DNA of 64,000 nt from Rhodobacteraceae bacterium (ex Bugula neritina AB1). GTDB taxonomy: Bacteria > Pseudomonadota > Alphaproteobacteria > Rhodobacterales > Rhodobacteraceae. The stretch is taken from positions 1-64,000 of the forward strand of contig MDLF01000041.1 in NCBI GenBank assembly GCA_001730095.1, in the 5' to 3' direction. Both the position numbers and the translations under genes were made by a program. The notes under the pieces were generated by a model. It searched no databases, was not told the origin of the DNA, and worked only from the letters and a program-made list of their open reading frames with translations. Shown here one piece after another: positions 8,187 through 16,840 of the stretch; the first letter of the stretch is position 1, and each line of letters starts with the position of its first letter.

Positions 8187-9596
8187 ATGCTCAGCCGGTT
8201 CAGCCTGCGTCTGCGGATCTTCCTGTTTTTCTGCCTGCTGGCTCTGGGCGGCCTTGCTGTGACTGGAGGTGCTCTGTGGCTGGGCTACTCTCGTGCCGAT
8301 CAGCCGGAGCTGATGGACGCCTTTCTGTTTTCCGGCTTGCTCAGCGGGTTTTCCCTGTTGGGGTTATGTGCTGCGATCTGGCTGCTGTTTGATGAGAATG
8401 TCGCCAAGCCGATCGAGCGGCTGGCTGCGCAGATGCGCGCCCGCGCCCATGCCGGTGTCAGACGCGAACTGGACACCCGCGACGCCCGCTATCTGGGCGA
8501 TCTGGCTGCGGCTGCCGAAGGGCTGGCCGGGCAGCTGGATGCCTCGGCGCTGACCGCCGCAGAGGCCATCGCCCGCGAAACCGAGCATCTGGAGGCCGAG
8601 AAAACCCGGCTGGCAGCATTGCTGACCGACATCCCCGTCGCCACTGTGATGGTTGGCCCGGCACATCAGATTGTGCTCTATGACGGGCAGGCAGCCGCGG
8701 TGCTGGCCCAGGACGCGCCGCCACGGCTGAACGCGCCATTGTCGGATTACCTGGACCTGACCGGTCTAGAGGCAGCCTATGGTCGGCTGATGCGCAGCGG
8801 CAAGGAAGTTGCGGCCAGTGTTAAAAGCGCCAGCGGTGTGCAGCTGTATGATTTGCGGCTGAAACCGCTGGGCGGCGCGCCGGGCTATATTATTCTGTTC
8901 GAAAGCACCCATGCAGGTCTTTATCCAGACGACGCGCGGCCGCTGGTCTATGACTTTGCCCTGCTGGAGACAGACCGCGCGGATCTGGACAAGTGCACAT
9001 TGAAAGGTCTCAGCTTTGTGGTGTTTGACACCGAAACCACCGGCCTGTTGCCACATAAGGATGAGATCGTGCAGATCGGCGCCCTGCGGGTGGTGCGGGG
9101 GCGGATCATTGAGAGCGAAACCTTCGAGACACTGGTGAACCCTGGCCGTCCCATTCCGGCGGCCTCCACCAAGGTGCATGGGATCAGTGATGTGCTGGTG
9201 CAAGGCGCTCCCGACATTGCAGGCGCAGCTCGTGACTTCCATCGTTTTGCCTCGGATGCGGTGATCGTTGCACATAACGCACCATTTGACATGGCGTTTC
9301 TGCACCGCCATGCAAAACGCAGCGGCGTCGCCTGGGATCAGCCGGTGCTGGACACCGTATTGCTGAGCGCGGTGCTGTTTGGCGCCTCGCAGAACCATAC
9401 GCTGGACGCCCTGTGCGATCGGCTGGACGTCACCATTCCCCCTGCCCTGCGCCACACCGCCATGGGGGATGCCCGCGCCACCGCAGAGGTGTTCTGCAAA
9501 ATGCTGCCGATGCTGGAGGCACATGGGCTGACGACCTTTGGCGCAGTGCTGGAACAGACCCGCAGGCACGGCCGCCTCATTGAGGACATGAACTAG
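8187..9596 (+). CDS. Membrane sensor-like protein fused to a DnaQ-type 3'-5' exonuclease
   Basis: This 469-residue protein has two N-terminal helices (about residues 8-30 and 42-68) flanking a very short external loop, a HAMP-like linker (about 68-125), a PAS-like region (about 140-260) and a C-terminal DEDDh exonuclease domain. The exonuclease motifs are complete: VVFDTETTG (D281, E283), HNAPFDMAFL and HTAMGDARAT. The family removes nucleotides from 3' ends of DNA or RNA; here the enzyme would be held at the cytoplasmic membrane face. The ATG at 8187 follows GGGGG; a TTG 15 bases upstream is also open. Similar fusions occur beside SSS symporters and DUF294 proteins, which suggests a conserved but unexplained partnership. 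Confidence 0.87.
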   Translation: MLSRFSLRLRIFLFFCLLALGGLAVTGGALWLGYSRADQPELMDAFLFSGLLSGFSLLGLCAAIWLLFDENVAKPIERLAAQMRARAHAGVRRELDTRDARYLGDLAAAAEGLAGQLDASALTAAEAIARETEHLEAEKTRLAALLTDIPVATVMVGPAHQIVLYDGQAAAVLAQDAPPRLNAPLSDYLDLTGLEAAYGRLMRSGKEVAASVKSASGVQLYDLRLKPLGGAPGYIILFESTHAGLYPDDARPLVYDFALLETDRADLDKCTLKGLSFVVFDTETTGLLPHKDEIVQIGALRVVRGRIIESETFETLVNPGRPIPAASTKVHGISDVLVQGAPDIAGAARDFHRFASDAVIVAHNAPFDMAFLHRHAKRSGVAWDQPVLDTVLLSAVLFGASQNHTLDALCDRLDVTIPPALRHTAMGDARATAEVFCKMLPMLEAHGLTTFGAVLEQTRRHGRLIEDMN

Positions 9597-9656
9597 GTAG
9601 ACAATCCGCGCCATGCGTGGCAGGTCACTGCCCGGAACGAACAAGAGGCGCGCGAG

Positions 9657-10157
9657 ATGGCCGAAACCAGCTTTATTCCCGGGCCGGATACCGCCCGGTC
9701 CTACCGCGATGCGCTCGGCTGCTTTGGCACCGGGGTGACGGTTGTGACCACCCAGACCCCGCGCGGCCCGCTGGCCATTACCGTCAACAGCTTCGCCTCA
9801 GTGTCACTGGACCCACCGCTGATGCTGTGGTGCCCTGCCAAAGCATCCCTGCGCCACGACGCATTTGTCGCCGCAGAGAATTTTGCGGTGCATGTGATGG
9901 CCGAAGACCAGTTGTCCGTGGCCAAGCATTTTGCCGCCAAAGGTGAAGACTTCAGCGCCACAGCCTGGCAACCCAACGAACTCGGCGCACCTGCGCTGGA
10001 AGGGGTGATTGCCCGTTTCGACTGCCGCCGCTATGCCGCCCACCCTGCAGGCGACCATACCATCGTTATCGGTGAGGTCGCGCGCGTAACCACCCGCCCG
10101 GGCAAAGGTTTGATCTTCAAACGCGGCCAGTATGGCGGGTTTCTGGAGCAGAGCTGA
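9657..10157 (+). CDS. Flavin reductase-family protein (FMN-binding)
   Basis: This 166-residue protein has the flavin-reductase-like split-barrel fold: YRDALGCFGTGVTVVTT at about 15-31, the conserved GPLAITVNSFASVSLDPPL at about 36-54, and a C-terminal GQYGGF. Such proteins use NAD(P)H to reduce free FMN or FAD, often supplying a two-component monooxygenase, or use bound FMN directly. No oxygenase gene is near, so the partner is unknown. The gene is monocistronic on the plus strand and its last 41 bp overlap the 3' end of the convergent 4Fe-4S gene. The upstream ribosome-binding site is poor (GAGGCGCG). Confidence 0.85.
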   Translation: MAETSFIPGPDTARSYRDALGCFGTGVTVVTTQTPRGPLAITVNSFASVSLDPPLMLWCPAKASLRHDAFVAAENFAVHVMAEDQLSVAKHFAAKGEDFSATAWQPNELGAPALEGVIARFDCRRYAAHPAGDHTIVIGEVARVTTRPGKGLIFKRGQYGGFLEQS

Positions 10158-11145
10158 GGTCGTGTTCCGAAAACAGCGGCGTGGCCGCTGCGTATGTCTG
10201 CAGCGCCTCAGACCCGGCATCCGGCGCGGCCCCACTGGCAGGTCCGGCAGACCCGCTGGCCGCCTGTTTGCGCTCTTTGCCAAGAACACTTGGCAACACC
10301 GCATAGGCTGTCAAATCCATGCCCGGCTCCAGACCCATTGCCCGCTGCGGGCAGATGGAAACACATAACCCGCATTGGGTGCACAGGGATTCCACAAAGC
10401 TCAGCGCGCCAGCATTCTCCGTCAGGCTCAGCGCATCTGTCGGACACACCCAGACACAACTGTTGCAGCTGTTGCAAAGATCATTGTCCAGGCGAACAGT
10501 TCCATAAGGTGCCTGTTCCGGCAACGCGGCATGCCCAACGCTGGTGGGCAGCAGCGCCGCCGCGCTGGCCCGGGCAGTGTCCCTGCGGCTGCCTACGGCC
10601 AGAACCTCCGGCGCGACGGCGGGAAACGGCAACAGGCGGGCAGCCAGCCTTCGGTCGACGCCGGCGGCGCCGTCAAACAGAACGATCCTGCCCAGACCGC
10701 CGAGAGATCGCACCAGCTCCACCTCCTGTCGCTGATGCTCCCGCGCCTGAGAGGCCGAACAGACCTGCAGATAGATAACATCAAATCCGCAGGCCAGCGC
10801 ATGCAGCAGGTCCGCGTGACCTATCCTGTCCAGGCAGCAGACCGCCACCGGGACAACATCGCTATGAAGGCTCTGTGTTTCCGCCAGTCCCGGTGGTTCA
10901 ATTTCATAAAGCGCCAGGGTCTGCGGGCGCCCGCTTGCCAGCTTGCGGTCATGCGCAGCCTGGCACAGCTCCATCAGCGGCAGCGCACTGCTGCGCCGGG
11001 CTGCATCCAGCAAGGTCACCCGCCCCTTGACGGCATATCTGGAACAGCAGCTTGACGCCTCACCCGGAGGGCATAAGCACAGGCTTTGCGGGCGACCGTC
11101 CGCTGATCCAATCCTGTCCGGGGTATGCTGAAAAACCTCACCCAT
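10117..11145 (-). CDS. Two-cluster 4Fe-4S ferredoxin-type protein with MvhD-like N-terminal half
   Basis: This 342-residue protein carries two classical 4Fe-4S motifs, CNSCNSCVWVCP and CTQCGLCVSICP, in its C-terminal half (about residues 222-270). Its N-terminal half has several cysteines (LCLCPPGEASSCC and VPVAVCC) and LLHALACGFDVIYLQVC, which recalls the MvhD/FrhD delta-subunit fold of hydrogenase and heterodisulfide reductase systems. Proteins of this shape are found with formate dehydrogenases in alphaproteobacteria, but no such genes are seen here. It probably shuttles electrons in the cytoplasm. The only in-frame start is ATG 11145; no good ribosome-binding site precedes it, so translation could be weak or leaderless. 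The 3' end overlaps the flavin reductase gene. Confidence 0.75.
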   Translation of the reverse strand: MGEVFQHTPDRIGSADGRPQSLCLCPPGEASSCCSRYAVKGRVTLLDAARRSSALPLMELCQAAHDRKLASGRPQTLALYEIEPPGLAETQSLHSDVVPVAVCCLDRIGHADLLHALACGFDVIYLQVCSASQAREHQRQEVELVRSLGGLGRIVLFDGAAGVDRRLAARLLPFPAVAPEVLAVGSRRDTARASAAALLPTSVGHAALPEQAPYGTVRLDNDLCNSCNSCVWVCPTDALSLTENAGALSFVESLCTQCGLCVSICPQRAMGLEPGMDLTAYAVLPSVLGKERKQAASGSAGPASGAAPDAGSEALQTYAAATPLFSEHDLSSAPETRHTGRV

Positions 11146-11246
11146 AAAAACATGTTAGCACAACAAACACCACTTTTACGTGTGTCTGGCCGGAAACATT
11201 CATTTTGTTGCAATTTTAATAGATCCACTGGTTTTTTAACGGAAAA

Positions 11247-11270
11247 CCCGCCGGACAGACGTCCGGCGGG
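11247..11270 (-). terminator. Terminator of the pyrimidine transporter operon
   Basis: CCCGCCGGAC and its complement form a perfect 10-bp stem with a 4-base loop. Read on the minus strand it is followed by TTTTCC. It lies 35 bases after the binding-protein stop codon at 11306 and ends the minus-strand operon. Confidence 0.8.
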
Positions 11271-11305
11271 GCAAAAAGCACACAGTTTCTGGCCTTGCGG
11301 CTGTC

Positions 11306-12292
11306 TTACTTCAGCGCCGCATCCGTGATCGCATGGGTCCAGGCACCTTGAGGTGCCTTGGTGATCACCGGATCCGATCCGCCCCCCATCAGGGTCGCCA
11401 CGGTACGCTCGTAATCCGCCGGATCCAGCGCGCCGTTGCTGCCAGCAGTCAGCTTGGCAATCTCACCCATCATCCGCTTCTGATGGGTTTCCGTCTGCGC
11501 ACCAGAGGCATCATTGTCCAGCACGATCTCTGCGGCTTCGTCCGGATGCGCCTCAGCGTATTTCCAGCCCTTCATCGAAGCACGTACAAAGCGCTCCATC
11601 TTACCGGTGAACTCGGCGTCGCTCAGCTTGTCCTCCAGCACATACAGACCGTCTTCCAGCGTCGCCACGCCCTGATCCTCATACTTAAAGGTGATCAGCT
11701 CATCGGCGCCAACCCCCGCATCGATGACCTGCCAGTATTCATTATAGGTCATGGTCGAGATGCAGTCCGCCTGGCGCTGCAGCAGCGGATCGACGTTGAA
11801 GCCCTGCTTCAGAACTTCCACTCCGGTCTCCCCCTTGCCTGCGGTGGAAATGCCCAGCTGGCTCATCCAGCTCATGAACGGGAACTCATTGCCGAAGAAC
11901 CAGACCCCCAGGGTGCGATTGGCCAGATCAGCCGGCGCGGCGATACCGGTGTCCTTCCAGCAGGTCAGCATCATGCCCGAGGATTTGAACGGCTGAGCGA
12001 TATTGACCAGCGGCAGGCCTTTCTCCCGCGCGGCCAGCGCGGCCGGCATCCATTCGATGGTCACATCGGCACCGCCACCTGCAATCACCTGGGTTGGTGC
12101 AATATCCGGACCACCTGGCAGGATGGTCACGTTCAGGTCCTCTTCCTCATAGAACCCCTTGTCCAGCGCCACATAGTAGCCTGCGAACTGTGCCTGTGTG
12201 ACCCACTTCAGCTGCAAGGTCACGTCGTCTGCTGCCTGGGCTGCACCTGCCGCCCCCAGTGCCAGGGCCGCTGCCGTCATAATGTGCTTCAT
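11306..12292 (-). CDS. ABC transporter substrate-binding protein, NMT1/THI5-like (pyrimidine or precursor uptake)
   Basis: This 328-residue secreted protein binds a substrate in the periplasm for the two permeases and ATPase encoded upstream. The signal peptide is MKHIMTAAALALGAAGAAQA. The mature part begins DDVTLQLKWVTQAQFAGYYVALDKG, the hallmark of the NMT1/THI5 (thiamine-pyrimidine-precursor-like) fold, and continues with QVIAGGGADVTIEW. I chose ATG 12292 because GGGAGAA stands before it and the signal peptide starts there. It is the last gene of an operon with dihydropyrimidinase and a ureidopropionase-type enzyme, so uracil, thymine, dihydropyrimidines or hydantoins are likely substrates. 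A strong hairpin follows. Confidence 0.88.
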   Translation of the reverse strand: MKHIMTAAALALGAAGAAQAADDVTLQLKWVTQAQFAGYYVALDKGFYEEEDLNVTILPGGPDIAPTQVIAGGGADVTIEWMPAALAAREKGLPLVNIAQPFKSSGMMLTCWKDTGIAAPADLANRTLGVWFFGNEFPFMSWMSQLGISTAGKGETGVEVLKQGFNVDPLLQRQADCISTMTYNEYWQVIDAGVGADELITFKYEDQGVATLEDGLYVLEDKLSDAEFTGKMERFVRASMKGWKYAEAHPDEAAEIVLDNDASGAQTETHQKRMMGEIAKLTAGSNGALDPADYERTVATLMGGGSDPVITKAPQGAWTHAITDAALK

Positions 12293-12382
12293 CGCTAAGT
12301 TCTCCCTATTGATTTTGGTTTCTCCGGGTTTCTTTTTGGTTTTTATCTTCCCGTATGTGTTGTGCCGGCTCAACCCCTCTGA

Positions 12383-13228
12383 TCATCCCCGTTGCGACGG
12401 GTGCCAGAAGGTGAAGCTCTTCTCGATCAGCGCCACCAGCCCGTAAAAGGCTGACCCCGCCAGTGCAGCCACCACGATTTCAGCCCAGACCATATCCAGC
12501 GCCAGCTGGCCGACACTGGTAGAAATGCGGAACCCCATACCGACGGTTGGCGAGCCGAAGAACTCCGCGACAATCGCACCGATCAGCGCCAGAGTGGTTG
12601 AAATCTTCAACCCGTTGAACACAAAAGGCAGCGCCGCCGGCAGCCGCAGTTTGAAAAAACTCTGCCAGTATCCGGCAGCATAGGTCTGCATCAGGTCGCG
12701 TTGCATCTGGTCGGTTTCACGCAGGCCAGCAACGGTATTCACCAGCATCGGAAAAAACACCATGACAACCACGACAGCCGCCTTGGAATGCCAGTCAAAG
12801 CCGAACCACATCACCAGGATCGGCGCGGTTCCGACAATCGGCAAGGCTGCTACGAAATTTCCAACAGGCAGCAGGCCGCGGCGCAGGAAATCACTGCGGT
12901 CCACCAGGATCGCAGTCACAAACGCCGCACCGCAGCCGATCACATAGCCGCCGAGCGCACCTTTCAGGATGGTCTGGGCGAAATCCTGCCATAGGATCGG
13001 AACGCTGACAGCAAAGCGCGCCGCAATCACCGAAGGCGCGGGAAGGATCACCAGCGACACGTCTAGGCCGCGCACCAGCAACTCCCAGACCACCAGCACG
13101 GTAATGCCGAATATCGCAGGCACCAGAAGCTGCACGGCGCGGGTTTTCGATGCCGGGCTATTGGCCAAACGGCTGTTCAGCCACCACCCCAAACACCAGA
13201 CAAGCCCCGCCAGCATCACCAGTCCCAT
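12383..13228 (-). CDS. ABC transporter permease (pyrimidine-type importer)
   Basis: This 281-residue integral membrane protein of the BPD/SsuC class has about six to seven helices. The cytoplasmic EAA-type loop is recognisable at the ETDQMQRDLMQTYAAGYWQ region (about residues 168-186), which contacts the ATPase. AGGGGGG precedes the ATG at 13228. It forms the pore with the second permease encoded 85 bp upstream; having two different permeases with one ATPase fits a heterodimeric importer. An intergenic element with the word GATATTTTCGGCCAGAAG lies just before the gene. Confidence 0.88.
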   Translation of the reverse strand: MGLVMLAGLVWCLGWWLNSRLANSPASKTRAVQLLVPAIFGITVLVVWELLVRGLDVSLVILPAPSVIAARFAVSVPILWQDFAQTILKGALGGYVIGCGAAFVTAILVDRSDFLRRGLLPVGNFVAALPIVGTAPILVMWFGFDWHSKAAVVVVMVFFPMLVNTVAGLRETDQMQRDLMQTYAAGYWQSFFKLRLPAALPFVFNGLKISTTLALIGAIVAEFFGSPTVGMGFRISTSVGQLALDMVWAEIVVAALAGSAFYGLVALIEKSFTFWHPSQRG

Positions 13229-13313
13229 GACGCAGCCCCCCTGTTCTTCTGGCCGAAAATATCCCGGGTGAGCCGCGCAGCGGCGAGGGCAGAGCCCTTC
13301 TCCCGACGTCCGG

Positions 13314-14231
13314 TCATACCCGCACCCCCATCCGCTTCAGCACCAGCTTTTCCATCACCCCCAACAAAGAGACCAGCGCCGCCGCCAGAATGGCAGCCGC
13401 AAACAGCGCCGACCAGATCTGCACGGTCTGCCCGTAATAGCTGCCCGCCAGCAGCCGCGCGCCCAGGCCTGCCACAGCACCAGTTGGCAGCTCACCCACG
13501 ATGGCCCCCACCAGCGAGGCCGCAATGCCGATTTTCAGCGAAGCAAACAGATATGGCAGCGAGGACGGAAGCCGCAGCTTCCAAAACCCCTGGCTGGTAT
13601 TGGCGCTATAGGTTTTCAACAGATCCAGCTGCATGGACTCCGGCGACCGCAGCCCTTTCACCATGCCGACAACAACCGGGAAAAAGCTGAGATAGGCAGA
13701 GATCACCGCCTTCGGAATGATCCCCTGCACACCGATGGAATACAGCACCACAATGATCATCGGCGCCAGCGCGATGATCGGGATGGTCTGGCTGACAATG
13801 GCCCAGGGCATCACCGACATATCCATGACGCGGGAATGCACGATGCCCACCGCCAGCAGAATGCCAAGACCGGTGCCGATCGCAAAACCCAAGAGCGTCG
13901 CACTCAGCGTTACCTGCGCATGATAGATCAGGCTGCGTTTCGAGGTGATCTTCTTCTCCACCGTGGACGCCCACAGCTCCACCGCCACCTGATGCGGCGC
14001 AGGCAGCCGCGGACGCTCCTGCGCCCAGGTCTCGCCAATGGCAAATGTGTTGTTTGCGACCAGCCCGAATGCGCTCATGTCCCGCCGCATTTTTGGCGTG
14101 GCAGGCGTTACTTCACTCCCTGCCCGTTCAGCAGCATCCAACACGCCTTTGATGTTCATCGGCACGCAGGCCGCATACCAAAGCGCGACAATGGCGGTCA
14201 GAACGGTCAGAACAGCAACAAGGCTTTTCAT
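13314..14231 (-). CDS. ABC transporter permease (pyrimidine-type importer), second subunit
   Basis: This 305-residue BPD-type permease has a hydrophobic N-terminus (MKSLVAVLTVLTAIVALWYA), an extended periplasmic region with the words APHQVAVELWAS, and then five helices including WAIVSQTIPIIALAPMIIVV. The EAA-like loop is GLRSPESMQLDLLKTYSAN. I start at ATG 14231, preceded by GGAGGGCAGGGGA; an open extension to 14318 adds a proline-rich stretch with no family likeness. It shares its ATPase with the other permease of the operon. Confidence 0.88.
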   Translation of the reverse strand: MKSLVAVLTVLTAIVALWYAACVPMNIKGVLDAAERAGSEVTPATPKMRRDMSAFGLVANNTFAIGETWAQERPRLPAPHQVAVELWASTVEKKITSKRSLIYHAQVTLSATLLGFAIGTGLGILLAVGIVHSRVMDMSVMPWAIVSQTIPIIALAPMIIVVLYSIGVQGIIPKAVISAYLSFFPVVVGMVKGLRSPESMQLDLLKTYSANTSQGFWKLRLPSSLPYLFASLKIGIAASLVGAIVGELPTGAVAGLGARLLAGSYYGQTVQIWSALFAAAILAAALVSLLGVMEKLVLKRMGVRV

Positions 14232-14342
14232 TCCCCTGCCCTCCGCAGATGGCACCAGCCCGCTGGACAGGGGGTGCACAGGCCGTGCAGGCAGGTCCCC
14301 CCCCAACTCCGGCCCCAACTCCGCCAGGTCTGGCTGGCAAAT

Positions 14343-15176
14343 TCAATCATCGCCATGCCCCGCCCGCAGCCCCTCCCGCACCCGGTGGGCGATCTCGATG
14401 AACTCCGGGCTGTCACGGATGTCCAACGGCCGCTCCTTGGGCAGTGTGCTGTCGATCACATCGTGAATCCGCCCCGGCCGCGGCGACATCACCACGATTT
14501 TGGTCGACAGATAGACTGCCTCAGGAATTGAATGGGTGACAAAACCAATGGTCTTGTTGGTCCGCGCCCAGAGCTTCAACAGCTGCTCATTCAGGTGATC
14601 TCGTACAATCTCATCCAGCGCCCCGAAAGGCTCGTCCATCAAGAGGATATCCGCATCAAATGCCAGAGCGCGGGCAATACTGGCCCGCTGCTGCATACCG
14701 CCCGACAACTGCCAGGGAAACTTGCCGCCAAAGCCTGACAATTCAACCAGTTCAAGAACTCGGCTCACACGCTTTTCCTGCTCCGCCTTGGAATATCCCA
14801 TGATCTCCAGCGGCAGTTTGATGTTCTTGGCGATGGTGCGCCACGGGTACAGCCCCGCCGCCTGAAACACATAGCCATAGGCCCGGTTGCGCCGCGCCTC
14901 ATCCGCAGTCATGCCGTTCACGCTCAGACTGCCGCCGGTTGGGGTTTCCAGCGCTGCGATACAGCGCAGAAAGGTGGTCTTGCCGCAGCCTGACGGACCG
15001 ATAAAGGAGACAAAGTCGCCCTTGTTGATCTCCAGGCTGATGTCCCTCAGCGCATGCACCGGCCCGTCCGCCGTCTGAAACGTCAGGTCCAGATTCTTTG
15101 CCTGGATCACGCAATCTGCGGAACCTGTTGCGGAAGCGGCGGCCTCGGGACTGATAGCCTGGGTGGTCGTTGCCAT
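14343..15176 (-). CDS. ABC transporter ATPase (SsuB/TauB-type)
   Basis: This protein of about 277 residues energises the importer. Walker A is GPSGCGKTT, the Q-loop lies in GYVFQAAGLYPWRT, the signature is LSGGMQQR, Walker B is ILLMDEPFGALDE and the switch histidine is in FVTHSIPEA. The start is uncertain: ATG 15176, ATG 15182 and GTG 15215 are in frame; I favour 15176 because GAAG stands nine bases before it. A strong hairpin lies between it and the dihydropyrimidinase gene upstream, so the transporter part of the operon may be expressed at another level. Confidence 0.9.
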   Translation of the reverse strand: MATTTQAISPEAAASATGSADCVIQAKNLDLTFQTADGPVHALRDISLEINKGDFVSFIGPSGCGKTTFLRCIAALETPTGGSLSVNGMTADEARRNRAYGYVFQAAGLYPWRTIAKNIKLPLEIMGYSKAEQEKRVSRVLELVELSGFGGKFPWQLSGGMQQRASIARALAFDADILLMDEPFGALDEIVRDHLNEQLLKLWARTNKTIGFVTHSIPEAVYLSTKIVVMSPRPGRIHDVIDSTLPKERPLDIRDSPEFIEIAHRVREGLRAGHGDD

Positions 15177-15218
15177 ATTCATATCTTCGCACAAATCTTT
15201 ATATCTGGATTTCACACA

Positions 15219-15250
15219 GGAACGGGCTGCCAGTATCGGCAGCCCGTTCC
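15219..15250 (-). other. Intra-operon hairpin between hydA and the ABC transporter genes
   Basis: A perfect 13-bp inverted repeat, GGAACGGGCTGCC at 15219-15231 and its complement at 15238-15250, with a 6-base loop. It begins just 4 bases after the hydA stop codon. On the minus strand the following bases are TGTGTGAAATCC, which is not a T run. An attenuator or a 3' stabiliser for hydA mRNA fits better than a full terminator. Confidence 0.7.
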
Positions 15251-15254
15251 TGAT

Positions 15255-16709
15255 TTACACGCCTGTCGCCGGGATGCCGCTGCGCTCCACCGGGCGCGGC
15301 GCCGTCAGCTCTTTCCAGGTCGACAGTGCCTTGTTCACCGTGGTGTTGGCCTCGCGCGACACAAACTTGCCATGGCCTTCCTGGCAACGGATCTCGCCGT
15401 CCTGCACCGCCACATGGCCGCGGGTCAGGGTAAAGCGCGGCAACCCCTTCACCTCATGGCCTTCGAACACATTGTAGTCGATGGCAGACTGCTGGGTGCC
15501 GGCCGAAATCGTCTTGCGCTTCTCCGGATCCCAGACCACCAGATCGGCATCGGCACCAACCAGAATGGCCCCCTTCTTCGGATAGCAATTCAATATCTTG
15601 GCGATGTTGGTCGAGGTCACGGCCACAAATTCGTTCGGCGTGATCCGCCCAGTCTCAACGCCGTGGGTCCACAGCATCGGCATCCGGTCTTCCAGCCCGC
15701 CGGTGCCGTTCGGGATCTTGGTGAAATCGCCAATGCCACTGCGTTTCTGCTCGGTTGTAAAGGCGCAATGATCCGTGGCCACCACTGACAATGATCCCGA
15801 CTGCAGACCGGCCCACAGACTGTCCTGATGCTGTTTGTTGCGGAACGGCGGCGACATGACGCGCCGCGCGGCGTGATCCCAGTCAGCGTTGAAATACTCG
15901 CTTTCATCCAGGGTCAGATGCTGGATCAGCGGCTCGCCCCAGACCCGCTTGCCCTGCATGCGGGCGCGGCGGATGGCCTCGTGGCTGTCCTCGCAGGAGG
16001 TATGCACCACATAGAGCGGCACGCCGGCCATATCGGCAATCATGATGGCGCGATTGGTGGCCTCGCCCTCCACCTGGGGCGGTCGCGAATAGGCATGGGC
16101 CTCTGGCCCGGTATTGCCTTCGGCCAACAGCTTCGCGGAGAGTTCCGCCACCACATCCCCGTTTTCCGCATGCACCATGGCAATACCGCCCAGTTCCGCC
16201 AACCGCTGGAACGACGCATAAAGCTCATCATCATTCACCATCAGCGCGCCCTTGTAGGCCATAAAGTGCTTAAAGGTGTTGATGCCGCGCGCCTGGATCA
16301 CGGTTTTGATGTCGTCAAAGACCTGCTCCCCCCACCAGGTCACCGCCATATGGAAGGAATAGTCGCAATTGGCGCGGGTGGATTTGTTGTCCCAACGCTT
16401 CAGCGCATCCAGCAGGCTCTCTCCCGGATTGGGCAGGGCAAAATCCACCACCATGGTGGTGCCCCCTGCCAGCCCTGCCCGGGTGCCACTTTCAAAATCG
16501 TCGGAACTATATGTACCCATAAAGGGCATCTCCAAATGCGTATGCGGATCGATCCCGCCCGGCATCACATAACACCCGCTGGCATCAAGTTCCTCATCGC
16601 CCTTCAGGTTCGGGCCGATCTGGGTGATCACCCCGTGTTCAATCAGAACATCCGCCTCATAGCTCAGGTCGGCGGTCACGATGGTGCCGTTCCGGATGAC
16701 TTTACTCAT
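15255..16709 (-). CDS. hydA: Dihydropyrimidinase (D-hydantoinase type)
   Basis: This 484-residue cyclic amidohydrolase opens the ring of dihydrouracil and dihydrothymine to N-carbamoyl-beta-amino acids, the second step of reductive pyrimidine breakdown. The binuclear metal site is visible: H56 and H58 in GGIDPHTHLE, the carboxylated lysine K153 in FKHFMAYKGALM, then HAENGD, VHTSCED and ATDHC. Length fits the family. AGGGAG precedes the ATG at 16709. It lies between the amidohydrolase gene (next step) and the transporter genes in one minus-strand operon under a RutR-type operator at 18211-18226. Hydantoinase activity on 5-substituted hydantoins is possible but the context favours pyrimidines. 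Confidence 0.94.
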   Translation of the reverse strand: MSKVIRNGTIVTADLSYEADVLIEHGVITQIGPNLKGDEELDASGCYVMPGGIDPHTHLEMPFMGTYSSDDFESGTRAGLAGGTTMVVDFALPNPGESLLDALKRWDNKSTRANCDYSFHMAVTWWGEQVFDDIKTVIQARGINTFKHFMAYKGALMVNDDELYASFQRLAELGGIAMVHAENGDVVAELSAKLLAEGNTGPEAHAYSRPPQVEGEATNRAIMIADMAGVPLYVVHTSCEDSHEAIRRARMQGKRVWGEPLIQHLTLDESEYFNADWDHAARRVMSPPFRNKQHQDSLWAGLQSGSLSVVATDHCAFTTEQKRSGIGDFTKIPNGTGGLEDRMPMLWTHGVETGRITPNEFVAVTSTNIAKILNCYPKKGAILVGADADLVVWDPEKRKTISAGTQQSAIDYNVFEGHEVKGLPRFTLTRGHVAVQDGEIRCQEGHGKFVSREANTTVNKALSTWKELTAPRPVERSGIPATGV

Positions 16710-16840
16710 GGTTGCAACTCCCTGAATCGGGGCGCTTTTTCACGCCTCCACTTGTCTCTTCCGCCATCTGGCGCAGCTCATTTCATCTTTCCCGAAATAC
16801 TCCGGGGGAGCGGGCCAAAGGGCCGCGGGGGCAGCGCCCC

